Below are positions 10,001 to 22,578 of a stretch of 64,000 bases of DNA, one piece after another (the stretch's first letter is position 1; every line of letters starts with the position of its first letter). The position numbers and the translations under genes were made by a program. Source of the DNA: JAJFUI01 sp039698035 (GTDB taxonomy: Bacteria; Planctomycetota; Planctomycetia; Pirellulales; Thermoguttaceae); the NCBI GenBank assembly GCA_039698035.1, contig JBDKSW010000012.1:1-64000 (forward strand). The letters run 5' to 3'. Under the pieces are notes generated by a model that saw only the letters and a list, made by a program, of their open reading frames with translations, had not been told where the DNA came from and searched no databases.

Positions 10001-10880
10001 CGTTCAGGCGGAGAAGAAGCGATTGACGCTCAAGGTCGATTACGAATTGCCGCTGCCCGAGACGATCTGCACCGACCCGTTGCGTCTGCGGCAAATTTTG
10101 GTGAACTTGCTTGGCAACGCGGTGAAGTTCACGCAGCGGGGCCAGGTCCGGCTCGCACTACGCTGTTTGGGTGGCGCCGACGGCGTGACACGGATGCAGT
10201 TTGCCGTCTCGGACACGGGCATCGGCATCGAGGCCGACAAGCTGGCCGACCTGTTCCAACCGTTCACACAAGTGGATGGATCCGCGAGTCGTCGGTTCGG
10301 CGGCACGGGCCTGGGCCTGGCCATCTCGAAACGGCTGGCCATCGCCCTGGGCGGCGACATCGAGGTGACGAGCGAACCGGGCAAGGGAAGCACCTTCACG
10401 GCCACCATCGACCCGGGCTCGCCGAATCAGCCACAATCGCCGAAGGCGTCGAAGCGGCGCGACACGGAATGCGACAAACGGGCACGCCAGGTGTCCAACG
10501 CACCGCTGAAGGGGCACGTGCTTCTGGCCGAGGACGACCCGAGCATTCAGCGCATCCTGTGTCTCATGCTGCAAAAGATGGGGCTGAAAGTGACGCTAAC
10601 CGCGACGGGCCGCAGCGCCTGCGATCTGGCGATCAAGTCGAAGGCCGAAGGCTGTCCCTACGACTTGATTCTCATGGACATGCAGATGCCGACCATGGAC
10701 GGTTACGAGGCTACGCAGTGGCTCCGCGAGCACGACTGGCGTGGGACGATCATTGCGCTGACGGCCCACACGATGGTGGGCGATCGTGAGAAGTGCCTCG
10801 CGGCGGGCTGTAACGAATACATTCCGAAGCCCGTCATCATGACGACGTTGCGCGCCACGTTGGCGTCCCACCTTGGCTAG
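7053..10880 (+). CDS. Hybrid sensor histidine kinase / response regulator (multi-PAS, two GAF)
   Basis: A 1275-residue protein without membrane segments, so probably a cytoplasmic sensor. Domains in order: a degenerate PAS (about 26-100), a PAS with a Cys-rich CPHCPG loop (about 149-260), two more PAS domains (265-385 and 395-520), two GAF domains (535-690 and 710-875), a HisKA dimerisation domain with the phospho-accepting His904 in NMSHEIRTP, an HATPase domain with N box LVNLLGNAVKF, G1 box DTGIGIE and G2 box GGTGLGLAIS, and a C-terminal receiver with phospho-acceptor Asp1209 in LILMDMQMP. Each PAS ends in the linker ITDRKRA or similar. Phosphate would move from His904 to Asp1209 and then to an external phosphotransfer protein. 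No partner lies next to it. Confidence 0.93.
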   Translation: MSNAKKRPSRSSKKRSSSGHPPELLALDLGDFLLDEQGRVLDTDRGGTELLGQSRELLLGQQFSRFIASKSRRQFARFRQKVLGGGDEQFAVFTFLKAGQPVQVVLKGRLASDGPQGAKSWHATATPIQSLNRTTESLWAMAQQYCVLLDGADVGITLVDSSYNIVTANRKQAELVGKTPQELIGRKCYREYEGRDGICPHCPGKQAMATGLSTEAEANGQRHDGSAIIRRLKVSPIFDASGHATGFVEIVEDITDRKRAEDALRESQQRFATIFESSPVAVGISRHPNGALVAINDAFCRLFGYSRDEALGRSPMELGIWLNIADRARLVELLAKQGRVEQFETQFRRKSGAIGDIQLSAGLIKLKGQEHLLTILVDNTARKRAELAAFDSQAKLKAAMNSMTDAVFISDADGQFVEFNDAFATFHKFKDKNTCLKKLDEYPSVMDMLTADGKSIPLEESPVPRALRGETAANAEYTMRRKDTGETWVGSFSLAPIRDDQGTIVGSIIAARDITDRKRADRALQQSEERQTILNQIANVFLTTPDKEMFASVLKIILRATQSTFGVFGYLDDDGNFVVPSLTSDIWSECKVEGKSMVFSQEALRDSLWSRVIRSKESLCSEGPFRTPPGHVPIDNCLATPIIFRGCTIGLLCVANKKGGYTKEDQELQQLIANFISAILNARLQRDKQEQNRERADMRIKHLNEILLAIRDIGALIVRERDPKQLLAEACETLQRTRGYRLVWIGGITDGSKRVTPLARAGSAADYLDTVTITWDDSDLGHGPVGTALRERRTFVCQDTGADPTFMPWRAAALSRGYRSLAATPMLHADRLFGALAVYADRPNAFDGEELRLLSELAADLAFALQSIEEEQERRRVESDLMRAKFVAEAANRAKSEFLANMSHEIRTPMTAILGFADLLGASALSASEQAECIEAIRGNGESLLGLIGDILDLSKIEAEKLTLEKESCSLRGLVEEVVSTIRVQAEKKRLTLKVDYELPLPETICTDPLRLRQILVNLLGNAVKFTQRGQVRLALRCLGGADGVTRMQFAVSDTGIGIEADKLADLFQPFTQVDGSASRRFGGTGLGLAISKRLAIALGGDIEVTSEPGKGSTFTATIDPGSPNQPQSPKASKRRDTECDKRARQVSNAPLKGHVLLAEDDPSIQRILCLMLQKMGLKVTLTATGRSACDLAIKSKAEGCPYDLILMDMQMPTMDGYEATQWLREHDWRGTIIALTAHTMVGDREKCLAAGCNEYIPKPVIMTTLRATLASHLG

Positions 10881-11298
10881 GCCAAGCGTCATCGGACGAC
10901 CCTCCCGCCGAAGAGGCAGCCCTTTGCGGCGAAGCGTTCCCCCCGCAGATACCGCGTTGCCGAATCGAACGTTGCAACCGGTTTAACGGGAACGCCCTGC
11001 TTGCAGATGCCCAAAGTTCGCGTCCACGGGACGCGAATGTTGTTCGGCACGGCGACCGTGTGGACTATGATTCCTCAAAGACCGGCGAAACTTTCGCTTT
11101 TCACGTTCTCCGTCTCCGTGGGCAGCACGAGGTTCGGGAGGAAGCCATTCAGGCCGCTCTCGAAGTCGCGCCGCCCCGCTGGCTGATTCGCGCGGCGATG
11201 AAAGCCAGTCGAAAGGACACAACGGCGCGGAAAATGATTCGCTCGCTTGAGACCTAACACGTTTGCTTTCAAAGAACGAGAATCGGACGGAGAAGCAT
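10881..11298. other. Intergenic region, no supported gene
   Basis: The 418 bases between the kinase gene and the PilZ gene hold no ORF that reads like a protein. A TATGAT at 11067-11072 could be a -10 box for the PilZ gene, but no matching -35 is present. A 6-bp inverted repeat overlaps the stop of the kinase gene (CTTGGC/GCCAAG) without a T run. Confidence 0.4.
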
Positions 11299-11655
11299 TT
11301 GAGTGACGCAAAGTCCAATTGGGAACCGGAGCGAGAAGAGCGTCGGGCGCCGCGCTACAGCGTATGCGAAGCCGAGAGCGCATGCGAAGTGAAGCTCGGA
11401 TCGCAAGTGTATCCGGCGCGACTGCTGAACAAGTCGGTCGGAGGCTTCGCTCTGCTTGTGGCGTGTCCGAAACGGCCCGCGGTTGCCCAACTGGCCTCGC
11501 TCCGCACGGACGACAAATGGCTGCCAATCCGCATCGTCCACGTGACGCAGGTTGTGCATTCCAATGACGCCCATCTGCTCGGGGACAGCAGCCCGTGCTA
11601 TCGCGTCGGCTGCGCCTGCGCCCATCGTTCCCTCCTGGGATGGTTCTCTCGCTGA
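11299..11655 (+). CDS. PilZ-domain c-di-GMP-binding protein
   Basis: A 118-residue single-domain protein. It carries both PilZ ligand motifs: RxxxR in RRAPR near the N-terminus and the N-x-S-x-x-G motif in NKSVGG, with the family's hydrophobic pattern after it (FALLVA). A closing strand YRVGCA matches the usual PilZ end. The start is not fixed by ATG: a TTG at 11299 has GGAG six bases upstream and is preferred; another TTG at 11263 would add 12 residues. It would bind c-di-GMP and act on an unknown partner. The gene converges on the TPR-protein gene. Together with the GGDEF protein at 23 kb it points to c-di-GMP signalling. Confidence 0.72.
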   Translation: MSDAKSNWEPEREERRAPRYSVCEAESACEVKLGSQVYPARLLNKSVGGFALLVACPKRPAVAQLASLRTDDKWLPIRIVHVTQVVHSNDAHLLGDSSPCYRVGCACAHRSLLGWFSR

Positions 11656-11825
11656 ACGGCCAACCCGGGCAGAGACAATCGCCCTGTTTTGCGCCGTCTT
11701 GCAAAGCTCGGCAGAGTCGGTCGAGACGGGTGGCGAGGGCCAAAGCGCCGCCATTTTGTCGCACGCCCCCCCTCACGCGAAGCCTCCCACAACAAGGCAG
11801 GCGGGACGGACGCAGAGATGGGCGA

Positions 11826-13331
11826 TCAACGGCGGAACGTCAGCCCTGGGTCGCTCGGATTGTCGTTGGCCAGTTTGAAGTTGAGCTGGTCGTCGCTCGG
11901 CAGCGAAACTTGTCCGACCATCACCGGATTGTTTCCTTCCTTGAGAATCAATAGATTCTCGGTCAAGGCGTACGTTCCGGTGTGCTCTTGCGTCTTGCCT
12001 TGGCGCGTGAAACGCCAATGATACTTCTGGTCGGCCGAAAGCTTGAGCGAGACGGTGGAGCCGTCAGGCTGCTGGACCGTCCAATCGCCAACCAGGGACT
12101 TCGCGTCGATTGGCTTGGCAGCCGACGCCGGCGCGCCCTCTGGCTCGGCCGGCGGCTGTTTCGCGGACGGGGTCAGCGAGGCCAATAGTTGGGCCGACAA
12201 CGAATCCTTCGGATTCAGTTGGACGACCGCCTTGAACTGCTGGGCCGCGGCGTCCGTGTAGCCGCAGGTTAGGTAGTGGTAGGCCAGCAGGAACCGGGCA
12301 TCGACCTCGTTGCGGTGCCCGTCGATGTACTGCTCCAAAGCGCGAAGCTGCTCGGTGTAGGTGGCGACGTCGAGGTAGAAGCCGCTCAGCGTGGTCCAAT
12401 CCCAGCCGGGGCCAACCGAGAGGACGGCATAGGCGCCGGCGGCCGCCGGCTGATACTGCTTCTGTGCGAAGCAGACCAGCGAGCGGAATTCGTGCGACAA
12501 CGAATTGCTCGGATCCTTGGCAATCGCCTGATCGACCTGCTGCAGGGCCGTTTCGTAGTCGCGCTGCTGGAACGCCATGCGAGCCGCATCGAGCAACCGC
12601 GCGGCCTCGTCGGCGGCCGCGGCCTCGTCGGTCGGCGGCTCTGCGGGCGCCGCTGCGGCAATCGGCTGAGAATAATCGATCGTGACCTCGTTGGTCACCA
12701 CGGGAGCGACACAGTAGGGGTTGTCGTAGGACCAATAGCCCCAGGACCAGGGCGTCGTCGCGGCCACGCCCCAGGCGAAGCCGGCGCCAAACCAACCGGC
12801 GGGCCATCGGCTCCAGGGATGATCCCAGTGGCCGGGCCAGTTGCCGTGGTACCAATCGGGACCGGGATGCGGACCTGGGTGGGGACCAGGATGGGGACCG
12901 GGACCAGGATGTGGACCGGGGTGGGGACCGGGGCCGGGGGTTGGACGGGGACCGGGGCCCGGCATGGGTTTCGGCTGGGGGCGCGGGCCTGGCGTGGGAC
13001 GGTTCTCGAAGCTCGGCCTGCTCGCGCCGCCTGCGGGACCGAGTCGCTGCGGCAACGACGAAGGTCGATAGTCGGCGCGCGGCGCACTGAACGAGGGCGT
13101 GCGACTTGGCGACAGTCGGGCGGCGTTGCCAAAGTTGCCATAACCGCCAGACATGCCGGCGCCGCCGCCTCGCGGGCTGAAACTGGCGCCGCCGCCACCG
13201 TGAGAACCGCCGCCACCGAAACTGCCGCCGCCACGATAGCCGCCGCCACCGCCTCGGCCCGCGAAAAGGCTTCCGGTCGAGAGGCCCAGCACAAGCCCGG
13301 CCAGCAGCAAGGTGCGCCATGTCCTGTCCAT
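11826..13331 (-). CDS. Secreted Gly/Pro-rich protein with TPR repeats
   Basis: A 501-residue exported protein. A signal peptide (MDRTWRTLLLAGLVLGLSTG) is followed by a Gly-rich segment with repeated GGGG/GGSFGGGGS patterns (about 26-65), then a Pro/Gly/His-rich repeat (PGPGPHPGPHP and variants, about 115-165). A short hydrophobic, aromatic stretch comes next (WPAGWFGAGFAWGVA). Two or three TPR-like units follow (LLDAARMAFQQRDYETALQ, then VDARFLLAYHYLTCGYTDAA). The last 90 residues form a small domain beginning VGDWTVQQPDGS, similar to beta-barrel lipocalin-like domains. GGAG precedes the ATG at 13331. It lies 35 bases after the SgcJ/EcaC-like gene and is probably co-transcribed. Function unknown. 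Confidence 0.75.
   Translation of the reverse strand: MDRTWRTLLLAGLVLGLSTGSLFAGRGGGGGYRGGGSFGGGGSHGGGGASFSPRGGGAGMSGGYGNFGNAARLSPSRTPSFSAPRADYRPSSLPQRLGPAGGASRPSFENRPTPGPRPQPKPMPGPGPRPTPGPGPHPGPHPGPGPHPGPHPGPHPGPDWYHGNWPGHWDHPWSRWPAGWFGAGFAWGVAATTPWSWGYWSYDNPYCVAPVVTNEVTIDYSQPIAAAAPAEPPTDEAAAADEAARLLDAARMAFQQRDYETALQQVDQAIAKDPSNSLSHEFRSLVCFAQKQYQPAAAGAYAVLSVGPGWDWTTLSGFYLDVATYTEQLRALEQYIDGHRNEVDARFLLAYHYLTCGYTDAAAQQFKAVVQLNPKDSLSAQLLASLTPSAKQPPAEPEGAPASAAKPIDAKSLVGDWTVQQPDGSTVSLKLSADQKYHWRFTRQGKTQEHTGTYALTENLLILKEGNNPVMVGQVSLPSDDQLNFKLANDNPSDPGLTFRR
12853..12965. repeat. GC-rich short tandem repeat inside the TPR-protein gene
   Basis: Units such as GGATGGGGACCGG and GGGTGGGGACC recur with small changes and encode the PGPGPHPG tract of the secreted TPR protein on the opposite strand. 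Such a tract is prone to slippage and its length could vary between strains. Confidence 0.7.
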
Positions 13332-13366
13332 TTCGATTTCTCCTCGTTGCAGTGGTGGAAGGCGGG

Positions 13367-14311
13367 CTATTTGGGCGCCGGCGGGCGACGCACGATGAGG
13401 ATTTTCTCGCCGTCCGGCATTTTCTCGTTGTCGACGACTCGCTCGACCGTCTGCACGGTCAGCCGGTCCTTGGCGAGCGGCGTGATGATGCGTGTCCCCG
13501 AGGCGGTTTTGCCGTTGCGTGTAACGCCGGCGATTTTCACCGTCCAGACGTTTCCCTGGCGGCTCCAGATGCCTTCGCCGAAACCGCCTTCCGAGTCGAA
13601 AATCCAGGACCGAATCGTTTTCTTGAGCGGGTCCCAAGCGATTCGCTCCGTGCCGGTCATCGCCGGCTTGCCGCCGATCTGAACGGTAAACTGGCCGTAA
13701 AGGAACCGGTGATTGTCCGACCAACGATAGGAGCTCAGCACCAGGCCGTCCGGACTTTCATCGACCCAATCGCCGGCAAGCCCATCAAGCTGCTTCATTG
13801 CCGGCCCGCCGTTCCAGGTGTCTTCCGGCAGTTCGGTGGCCGACGCCATTTGCCACGTTCCATTGCGCTTCACGTGAATCACGCGGTAGCGGCCCTTTTG
13901 GGCCGGCGCGCCGGGAGCCACGATGACGGTCGTGACGCCCGTCTCGACGGCTTCGGCGGGACCGGCCTGACGGATCGACTCGATCTCGTTCGTGATTTGC
14001 GTTTTTGGATGGTTTTTGAAGACGTTGGCGAACACTTGCTCGATGGCGTCGCGGCCGCGGGCCACATTGTCTTCCTCGTCCGAGGTCATGCCGTCGCGCG
14101 TGAACAATTGGCCGATGGCCTTGGCGTCGTGATCGTTGTAACTTTTGACGAACGCCTCGACCAGTTGTCGGATCGCTTTTTCATCGTCGGGCGCAATCGG
14201 CGTCAATCTCGGGGACTGGCCGACCGGTCGGTGCGGAGGGTCGGCGGCAATCGCCTGTTGCAGAAAGAACAACGCGGCGGCAAGTCCAAACGCTACGATG
14301 GCAGTTCGCAT
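13367..14311 (-). CDS. Secreted SgcJ/EcaC-like (SnoaL/DUF4440-fold) protein
   Basis: A 314-residue protein with a signal peptide (MRTAIVAFGLAAALFFLQQ, then AIAAD). Residues 40-165 have the SgcJ/EcaC pattern: AIRQLVEAFVKSYNDHDAKA, then LFTRDG and RGRDAIEQVF. The C-terminal half (about 175-305) is a second beta-rich domain starting LAGDWVDESPDG and ending VDNEKMPDGEKIL. These proteins are numerous in planctomycetes; no enzymatic role is established and none can be read from the sequence. GGAG lies five bases before the ATG, and a TATACT box at 14344-14349 (minus strand) is a plausible -10 without a good -35. It is the first gene of an operon with the TPR protein. Confidence 0.8.
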   Translation of the reverse strand: MRTAIVAFGLAAALFFLQQAIAADPPHRPVGQSPRLTPIAPDDEKAIRQLVEAFVKSYNDHDAKAIGQLFTRDGMTSDEEDNVARGRDAIEQVFANVFKNHPKTQITNEIESIRQAGPAEAVETGVTTVIVAPGAPAQKGRYRVIHVKRNGTWQMASATELPEDTWNGGPAMKQLDGLAGDWVDESPDGLVLSSYRWSDNHRFLYGQFTVQIGGKPAMTGTERIAWDPLKKTIRSWIFDSEGGFGEGIWSRQGNVWTVKIAGVTRNGKTASGTRIITPLAKDRLTVQTVERVVDNEKMPDGEKILIVRRPPAPK

Positions 14312-14466
14312 GGTTGCTCCTTGATCGATTCAAGCCTTGGACAAGTATAGAGGACGCCTTGGTGGCGCGGCTAGCCTGCAAGAGCAACAGGCAGGAGGCC
14401 GAGGGCGAAAAGATCGCCCTATTTCGGGGCATCGCCTGGGTCGTCTGGCAACCTGGGGGGGGTCGT

Positions 14467-16401
14467 TTAGACACTTGTGCGACACGCGACATCGTTCTGG
14501 TCGTCCAGCGTTTCATCGCGGGGCTCCTGAATCTCGTGCAACAGGTGCTTGATCAGGTGGCTGCGCCGATGGCTGTACAAGAAGTAGATCGCGAGGCCAA
14601 GCACGAGCCAGATGCCGAGCCGTGCCCAGGTGATGGGCGGCAGGAACAGCATCAGCACGACGTTGACCAGGATTCCCAGCGGGCCGACGATCCACAAGGC
14701 GGGACAACGGAAAGGCCGCGCCACGTTCGGACGTTGGACGCGGAGGACCATGACGGCGGCGCAGACCATGACGAACGCCAGGAGCGTGCCGATGTTGACC
14801 ATTTTGGCGATTTCCTGGATCGGCGTCAGGGCGGCCACCAGGCAAATGACACCGCCAGTGGCCATCGTGGCGATGTGGGGCGTTCGGAATCGCGGATGGA
14901 TTTCGCCGAACACGCGCGGCAGCAAACCATCGCGAGCCATTGCCATGAAGACGCGCGCCTGACTCAGGAAGAGCACCAGCAGGACGCTCGTCATTCCGGC
15001 CAGCCCACCGGCCGAGATCAACACGGTCGCGGCGTGCAAGACACCGCTGTGGGTTTCCTCGGCTCGCTGCCCGAAGGCGACGGCGATTGGCGCATGCACA
15101 TCGATCTTCGGGTAGGGGACCATGCCGGTAATGACGGCCGCGACGGCCATGTAGAGGACCGTGCAAAAGACCAGGGACGTGATGATGCCAATGGGGACGT
15201 CGCGCTGGGGTCGGTGGGCCTCCTCGGCGTGGGTCGAGATCGAGTCGAAACCGATGTAGGCGAAGAACACGATCGAAGCGCCGAGCATGATGCCCGACAG
15301 GCCGTACGGCATGAACGGCGAACGCGTGGCGTCGTCGATGGGCCGCAGCCAGTGGTTCAGCCCGAGCCAGCCGAGCAGGCCCCAGGACTCCAGTTCCTTG
15401 GCCTCGCCCTGCTTTTGGACCTCCGGCAGCAGCGTTTCCACGACCGCGGCGTCGTCCGAGTTGGCGAGCGACCGCGGCAGTGAGTTCTGTTGGGACCGGG
15501 CAAGTCGTGCGGTGGCATCCTGGGAAGACATCCGGCCGGACGCCTGCAATCGTTTCAACTCCCCGTTGAGCCACACGACGCGGCAGCGAGCAGTCAACTC
15601 GCCCGCCACGGCCGACACTTGCTCGGGCGATGGATCGCCGCCATTGCGCCGAGCGAGCTCTTTCTTTGCCAGGTCGAGCGCGATGCGCTCCTGCGGCAAC
15701 ACGCGTTGCTCGACCGGAATGTCGGTCCAGTTGGTGGGTTCGACGTAGCCGATGCCGATGGCAATGACGAACAGAACGACGGCGACCTTGACGAACACGA
15801 GCATGGCATTGGTCCGTGCGCTCTCGCGGATTCCGCGGACCAAGATGATCGTCACCAGAACCATGACGAGCACGGAGGGCAGGTTAAGCCACGCGCGGCC
15901 GGCCAGCCCTTCGACATGGGAGAACGGATCGTTGAGCAACTGCTTGGGGATCTCCCAAGGATGACTGGTGAACAGCCTGCCGATCGAGACAATCAACTCG
16001 TTGAGATAGGCCGACCAGGACGATGCCACGGCGGCGGTGCCCATCGAGTATTCGAGGATCAAATCCCAACCGACGATCCAGGCGAAGATCTCGCCGAGCG
16101 TGGTGTAGGCGTAAGCGTAGACACTGCCGGCGACGGGCGCCATCGCGGCGAATTCGGCGTAGCAGAGGGCGGCCAGGGCACAGCCGACGGCCGCGACGGC
16201 GAACGATAGGATGATGGCCGGCCCGCCATAGTCGGCCGCGGCGACACCGGTTAGGACGAAGATCCCGGCGCCGATGATGCACCCGACGCCCAGCGACGTG
16301 AGCGACACGGGCCCCAGGACGCGCCGCAGGCGGTGTTCGCCGGCCATTTCGGCCAGCAGCATTTCAAAATCTTTCCTGGCGAACAAATGCTTCCAACTCA
16401 T
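14467..16401 (-). CDS. APC-family amino-acid permease (CAT-like) with large soluble insert
   Basis: A 644-residue membrane transporter of the cationic-amino-acid-transporter branch of the APC superfamily. Typical parts are VLGPVSLTSLGVGCIIGAG (TM1), ALCYAEFAAMAPVAGSVYAY, GWDLILEYSMG and FFAYIGFDSISTHAEEA. About 12-14 membrane segments are visible. Unusually, about 135 hydrophilic residues (about 226-362) interrupt the family's NWxPFxPYG junction, between NWTD and SPFMPYG; the insert is charged and probably helical. The start at 16401 has GGAG upstream and removes a basic, non-membrane extension. It is 75 bases behind cstA and likely co-transcribed with it, suggesting joint uptake of nitrogen and carbon sources. 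Confidence 0.9.
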   Translation of the reverse strand: MSWKHLFARKDFEMLLAEMAGEHRLRRVLGPVSLTSLGVGCIIGAGIFVLTGVAAADYGGPAIILSFAVAAVGCALAALCYAEFAAMAPVAGSVYAYAYTTLGEIFAWIVGWDLILEYSMGTAAVASSWSAYLNELIVSIGRLFTSHPWEIPKQLLNDPFSHVEGLAGRAWLNLPSVLVMVLVTIILVRGIRESARTNAMLVFVKVAVVLFVIAIGIGYVEPTNWTDIPVEQRVLPQERIALDLAKKELARRNGGDPSPEQVSAVAGELTARCRVVWLNGELKRLQASGRMSSQDATARLARSQQNSLPRSLANSDDAAVVETLLPEVQKQGEAKELESWGLLGWLGLNHWLRPIDDATRSPFMPYGLSGIMLGASIVFFAYIGFDSISTHAEEAHRPQRDVPIGIITSLVFCTVLYMAVAAVITGMVPYPKIDVHAPIAVAFGQRAEETHSGVLHAATVLISAGGLAGMTSVLLVLFLSQARVFMAMARDGLLPRVFGEIHPRFRTPHIATMATGGVICLVAALTPIQEIAKMVNIGTLLAFVMVCAAVMVLRVQRPNVARPFRCPALWIVGPLGILVNVVLMLFLPPITWARLGIWLVLGLAIYFLYSHRRSHLIKHLLHEIQEPRDETLDDQNDVACRTSV

Positions 16402-16476
16402 GCGGTATCGTCTCCGGGAAGAGAAGGGATGCGACGAGGCCGTTTTGAGGGATGGTTGCAAGCCGAACGAGCGGAC

Positions 16477-18348
16477 TTAGACCGAATCCTCCACCATTGG
16501 CTGCAAGACGGGTTGGATTCGCGCTCGGGCCAGCAACGCGGGCCACTGGCGGACCATCTGCACAAGGATCACGGCGCCGACGAGCAAGATGCCGGCCACG
16601 AGGCCGCACATCAAGCGATTCGAGGCAGCGGCGGACGCCAACGCCGGATCGGCCTGTTTGAGCCACCAAGCGTGGACGCTCAGGACGCCGGCCACGTAAA
16701 CAGTGATCGTCACGGCCACGAACGGAATGGCCGTGCAGAGCGCATACGCTCGCTTCGGCGCGGCGTGCAGCAGGTACGTGGTGCCGAGGCCGAGACCGAT
16801 GGCGGCCAAAAGCTGGTTGCCGATGCCGTTCATCAGCCAGAGGCGTCCGATCTCGAAGTTGTAGAGCAGGTATCCCCACAGCCCGCAAACGACCAGACTC
16901 GCGCCAACGTTGAGGGTCCAAGTCGGCTGATGGGTCGCGACGGGTTTTCCGCGCACCTGCATCACCGCATCCTGCAGGATGAAGCGGGCAACGCGCGTAC
17001 CCGTCTCCAACAAGGTGAGAATGAACAGGGCCTCGAACATGATGACGAAGTGGTAAAGATAGGCCATCAGCGGCCTCATCCCCGGCAGGTTGCCGAGCAC
17101 CTTGGCCATGCCGAGGGCCAGTGTCACCGCGCCGGCCGTCCGACCGGCCAATTCCTCCTTGACGCCGGCTTCCTCTTGCAACTGATCAAGTTCCCGCGGG
17201 CGGAGATCCAATTGGTACCGGTCGTAGGCAAGCCGCGTGAACTGTTCGTAGCGGGCCGGCTCCGTGTTGATCTTGAAGTAGTCGCCCGGTTCGAGCGAAC
17301 AGGCGGCGATCAGGGCGGTCAAGGAAACGAAACCCTCTAAGAGCATGGCGCCGTAGCCGATCGGGCGGATATCGGACTCGCGATTGACCATCTTCGGCGT
17401 CGTGCCGGACGAGATCAACGCATGGAAACCCGACAGGGCCCCGCAGGCGATCACGATACAGACGAACGGCCAGACGGTGCCGGCGATCGGTCCGTCGCCG
17501 TGGATGAACGGGGTCGCCGCGGGCATTTTCAGCTCGGGATGGGCGATCAAGATGCCCACGCCCAGCAAGACGATCACGCTCACTTTCATATACGAGCTAA
17601 GGTAATCCCGCGGAGTCAGCAAGACCCACACCGGCAGAATCGACACGACGGCGGCGTAGACGGGCAACATCACGGCCAACTGGTGTGAGGAAAAGAGCAA
17701 GCAACCGCGATAGGTCGAATCGTCGAACCATTGGCCGAAAATCACGCCCGCCACCACCAAGGAGACGCCGATCAGCGACGCCTCGCCAACGCGGCCAGGC
17801 CGAATCTTGTTCATCCAGAAGCCGGTCAGGAGAGCGGCGGGAATCGTCACGACGATCGTGAACATGCCCCAGGCGCTCTCGTTCAAGGCGTTGACCACCA
17901 CTTTGCCGGTGGCGGCCAGCGTCGTGATGATGATGAACAGCGTGGCGACGGTCGTGGCCGCCCCCACGACGGGTCCCAGCAACTCGCGGGCGATGTTGGG
18001 GAGCGATTTCCCGTCGTGACGGACCGAGGCCAGCAGGACGACGAAGTCGTGGACGCCGCCGGCCAGGCACGCGCCGATGACAATCCAACAGAAGCCCGGA
18101 AAATAGCCGAACTGGGAGGCAAGCACCGGGCCGACCAACGGGCCCGACCCGGCAATGGCCGCGAAGTGGACGCCAAACAGCACCACGCGCCGCGTGGGCT
18201 GATAATCGACATCGTCGCGGAGCCGATGGGCGGGCGTCGTGCGCCGGTCGTTCAGCATGGCCACTTTGGCCGCGAGAAAAGCCCCGTAAAACCGATACGC
18301 CACGAGAAAAGCCGCGAGGGCGGTGATCACCAGCCAGAGGGAGTTCAT
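16477..18348 (-). CDS. cstA: Carbon starvation protein CstA family transporter
   Basis: A 623-residue multi-pass inner-membrane protein, slightly shorter than the E. coli CstA (about 700). It has the family landmarks FHFAAIAGSGPLVGP-like segment (GVHFAAIAGSGPLVGP), the loop VRHDGKSLPNIARELLG, and FHALISSGTTPKMVN. CstA proteins import pyruvate or small peptides in starving cells. Its own promoter is readable (18375-18403), with transcription starting about 20 bases before the ATG, and AGGA lies before the start. It is the first gene of the cstA-permease operon. The substrate cannot be read from sequence. Confidence 0.92.
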   Translation of the reverse strand: MNSLWLVITALAAFLVAYRFYGAFLAAKVAMLNDRRTTPAHRLRDDVDYQPTRRVVLFGVHFAAIAGSGPLVGPVLASQFGYFPGFCWIVIGACLAGGVHDFVVLLASVRHDGKSLPNIARELLGPVVGAATTVATLFIIITTLAATGKVVVNALNESAWGMFTIVVTIPAALLTGFWMNKIRPGRVGEASLIGVSLVVAGVIFGQWFDDSTYRGCLLFSSHQLAVMLPVYAAVVSILPVWVLLTPRDYLSSYMKVSVIVLLGVGILIAHPELKMPAATPFIHGDGPIAGTVWPFVCIVIACGALSGFHALISSGTTPKMVNRESDIRPIGYGAMLLEGFVSLTALIAACSLEPGDYFKINTEPARYEQFTRLAYDRYQLDLRPRELDQLQEEAGVKEELAGRTAGAVTLALGMAKVLGNLPGMRPLMAYLYHFVIMFEALFILTLLETGTRVARFILQDAVMQVRGKPVATHQPTWTLNVGASLVVCGLWGYLLYNFEIGRLWLMNGIGNQLLAAIGLGLGTTYLLHAAPKRAYALCTAIPFVAVTITVYVAGVLSVHAWWLKQADPALASAAASNRLMCGLVAGILLVGAVILVQMVRQWPALLARARIQPVLQPMVEDSV

Positions 18349-18374
18349 GGAAGGATTCCTGGGTGATTCACCCC

Positions 18375-18403
18375 ATCATATTGTTTGTCGGCCAGGCCAG
18401 CAA
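18375..18403 (-). promoter_or_regulatory. Promoter of cstA
   Basis: On the minus strand TTGCTG (18403-18398) and TATGAT (18380-18375) are separated by exactly 17 bases. Predicted transcription starts near 18368, leaving a leader of about 20 bases. The -35 box overlaps a GGCCAG/CTGGCC hairpin (18395-18409) just past the end of hrpA, which could separate the two units. Confidence 0.6.
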
Positions 18404-18415
18404 CTGGCCCGCGGC

Positions 18416-22516
<4,101 letters not shown>

Positions 22517-22572
22517 TGCCCGCCGCCGTACACCACTTGGACGAGGCGACCCGATGAGTCGCAAAAAGACGC

Positions 22573-22578
22573 ATTATA
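22573..22578 (-). promoter_or_regulatory. -10 element (TATAAT) of hrpA
   Basis: The minus strand reads TATAAT exactly, 57 bases before the hrpA ATG. The hexamer 17 bases further upstream (TACTCG) is a poor -35, so the promoter may depend on an activator. It places the transcript start near 22566. Confidence 0.5.

Noticed and set aside
11060..11257. 65-codon frame between the kinase and PilZ genes
   Set aside because: Composition is less biased than most chance frames, but it has no ribosome site and no homologue I can recall.
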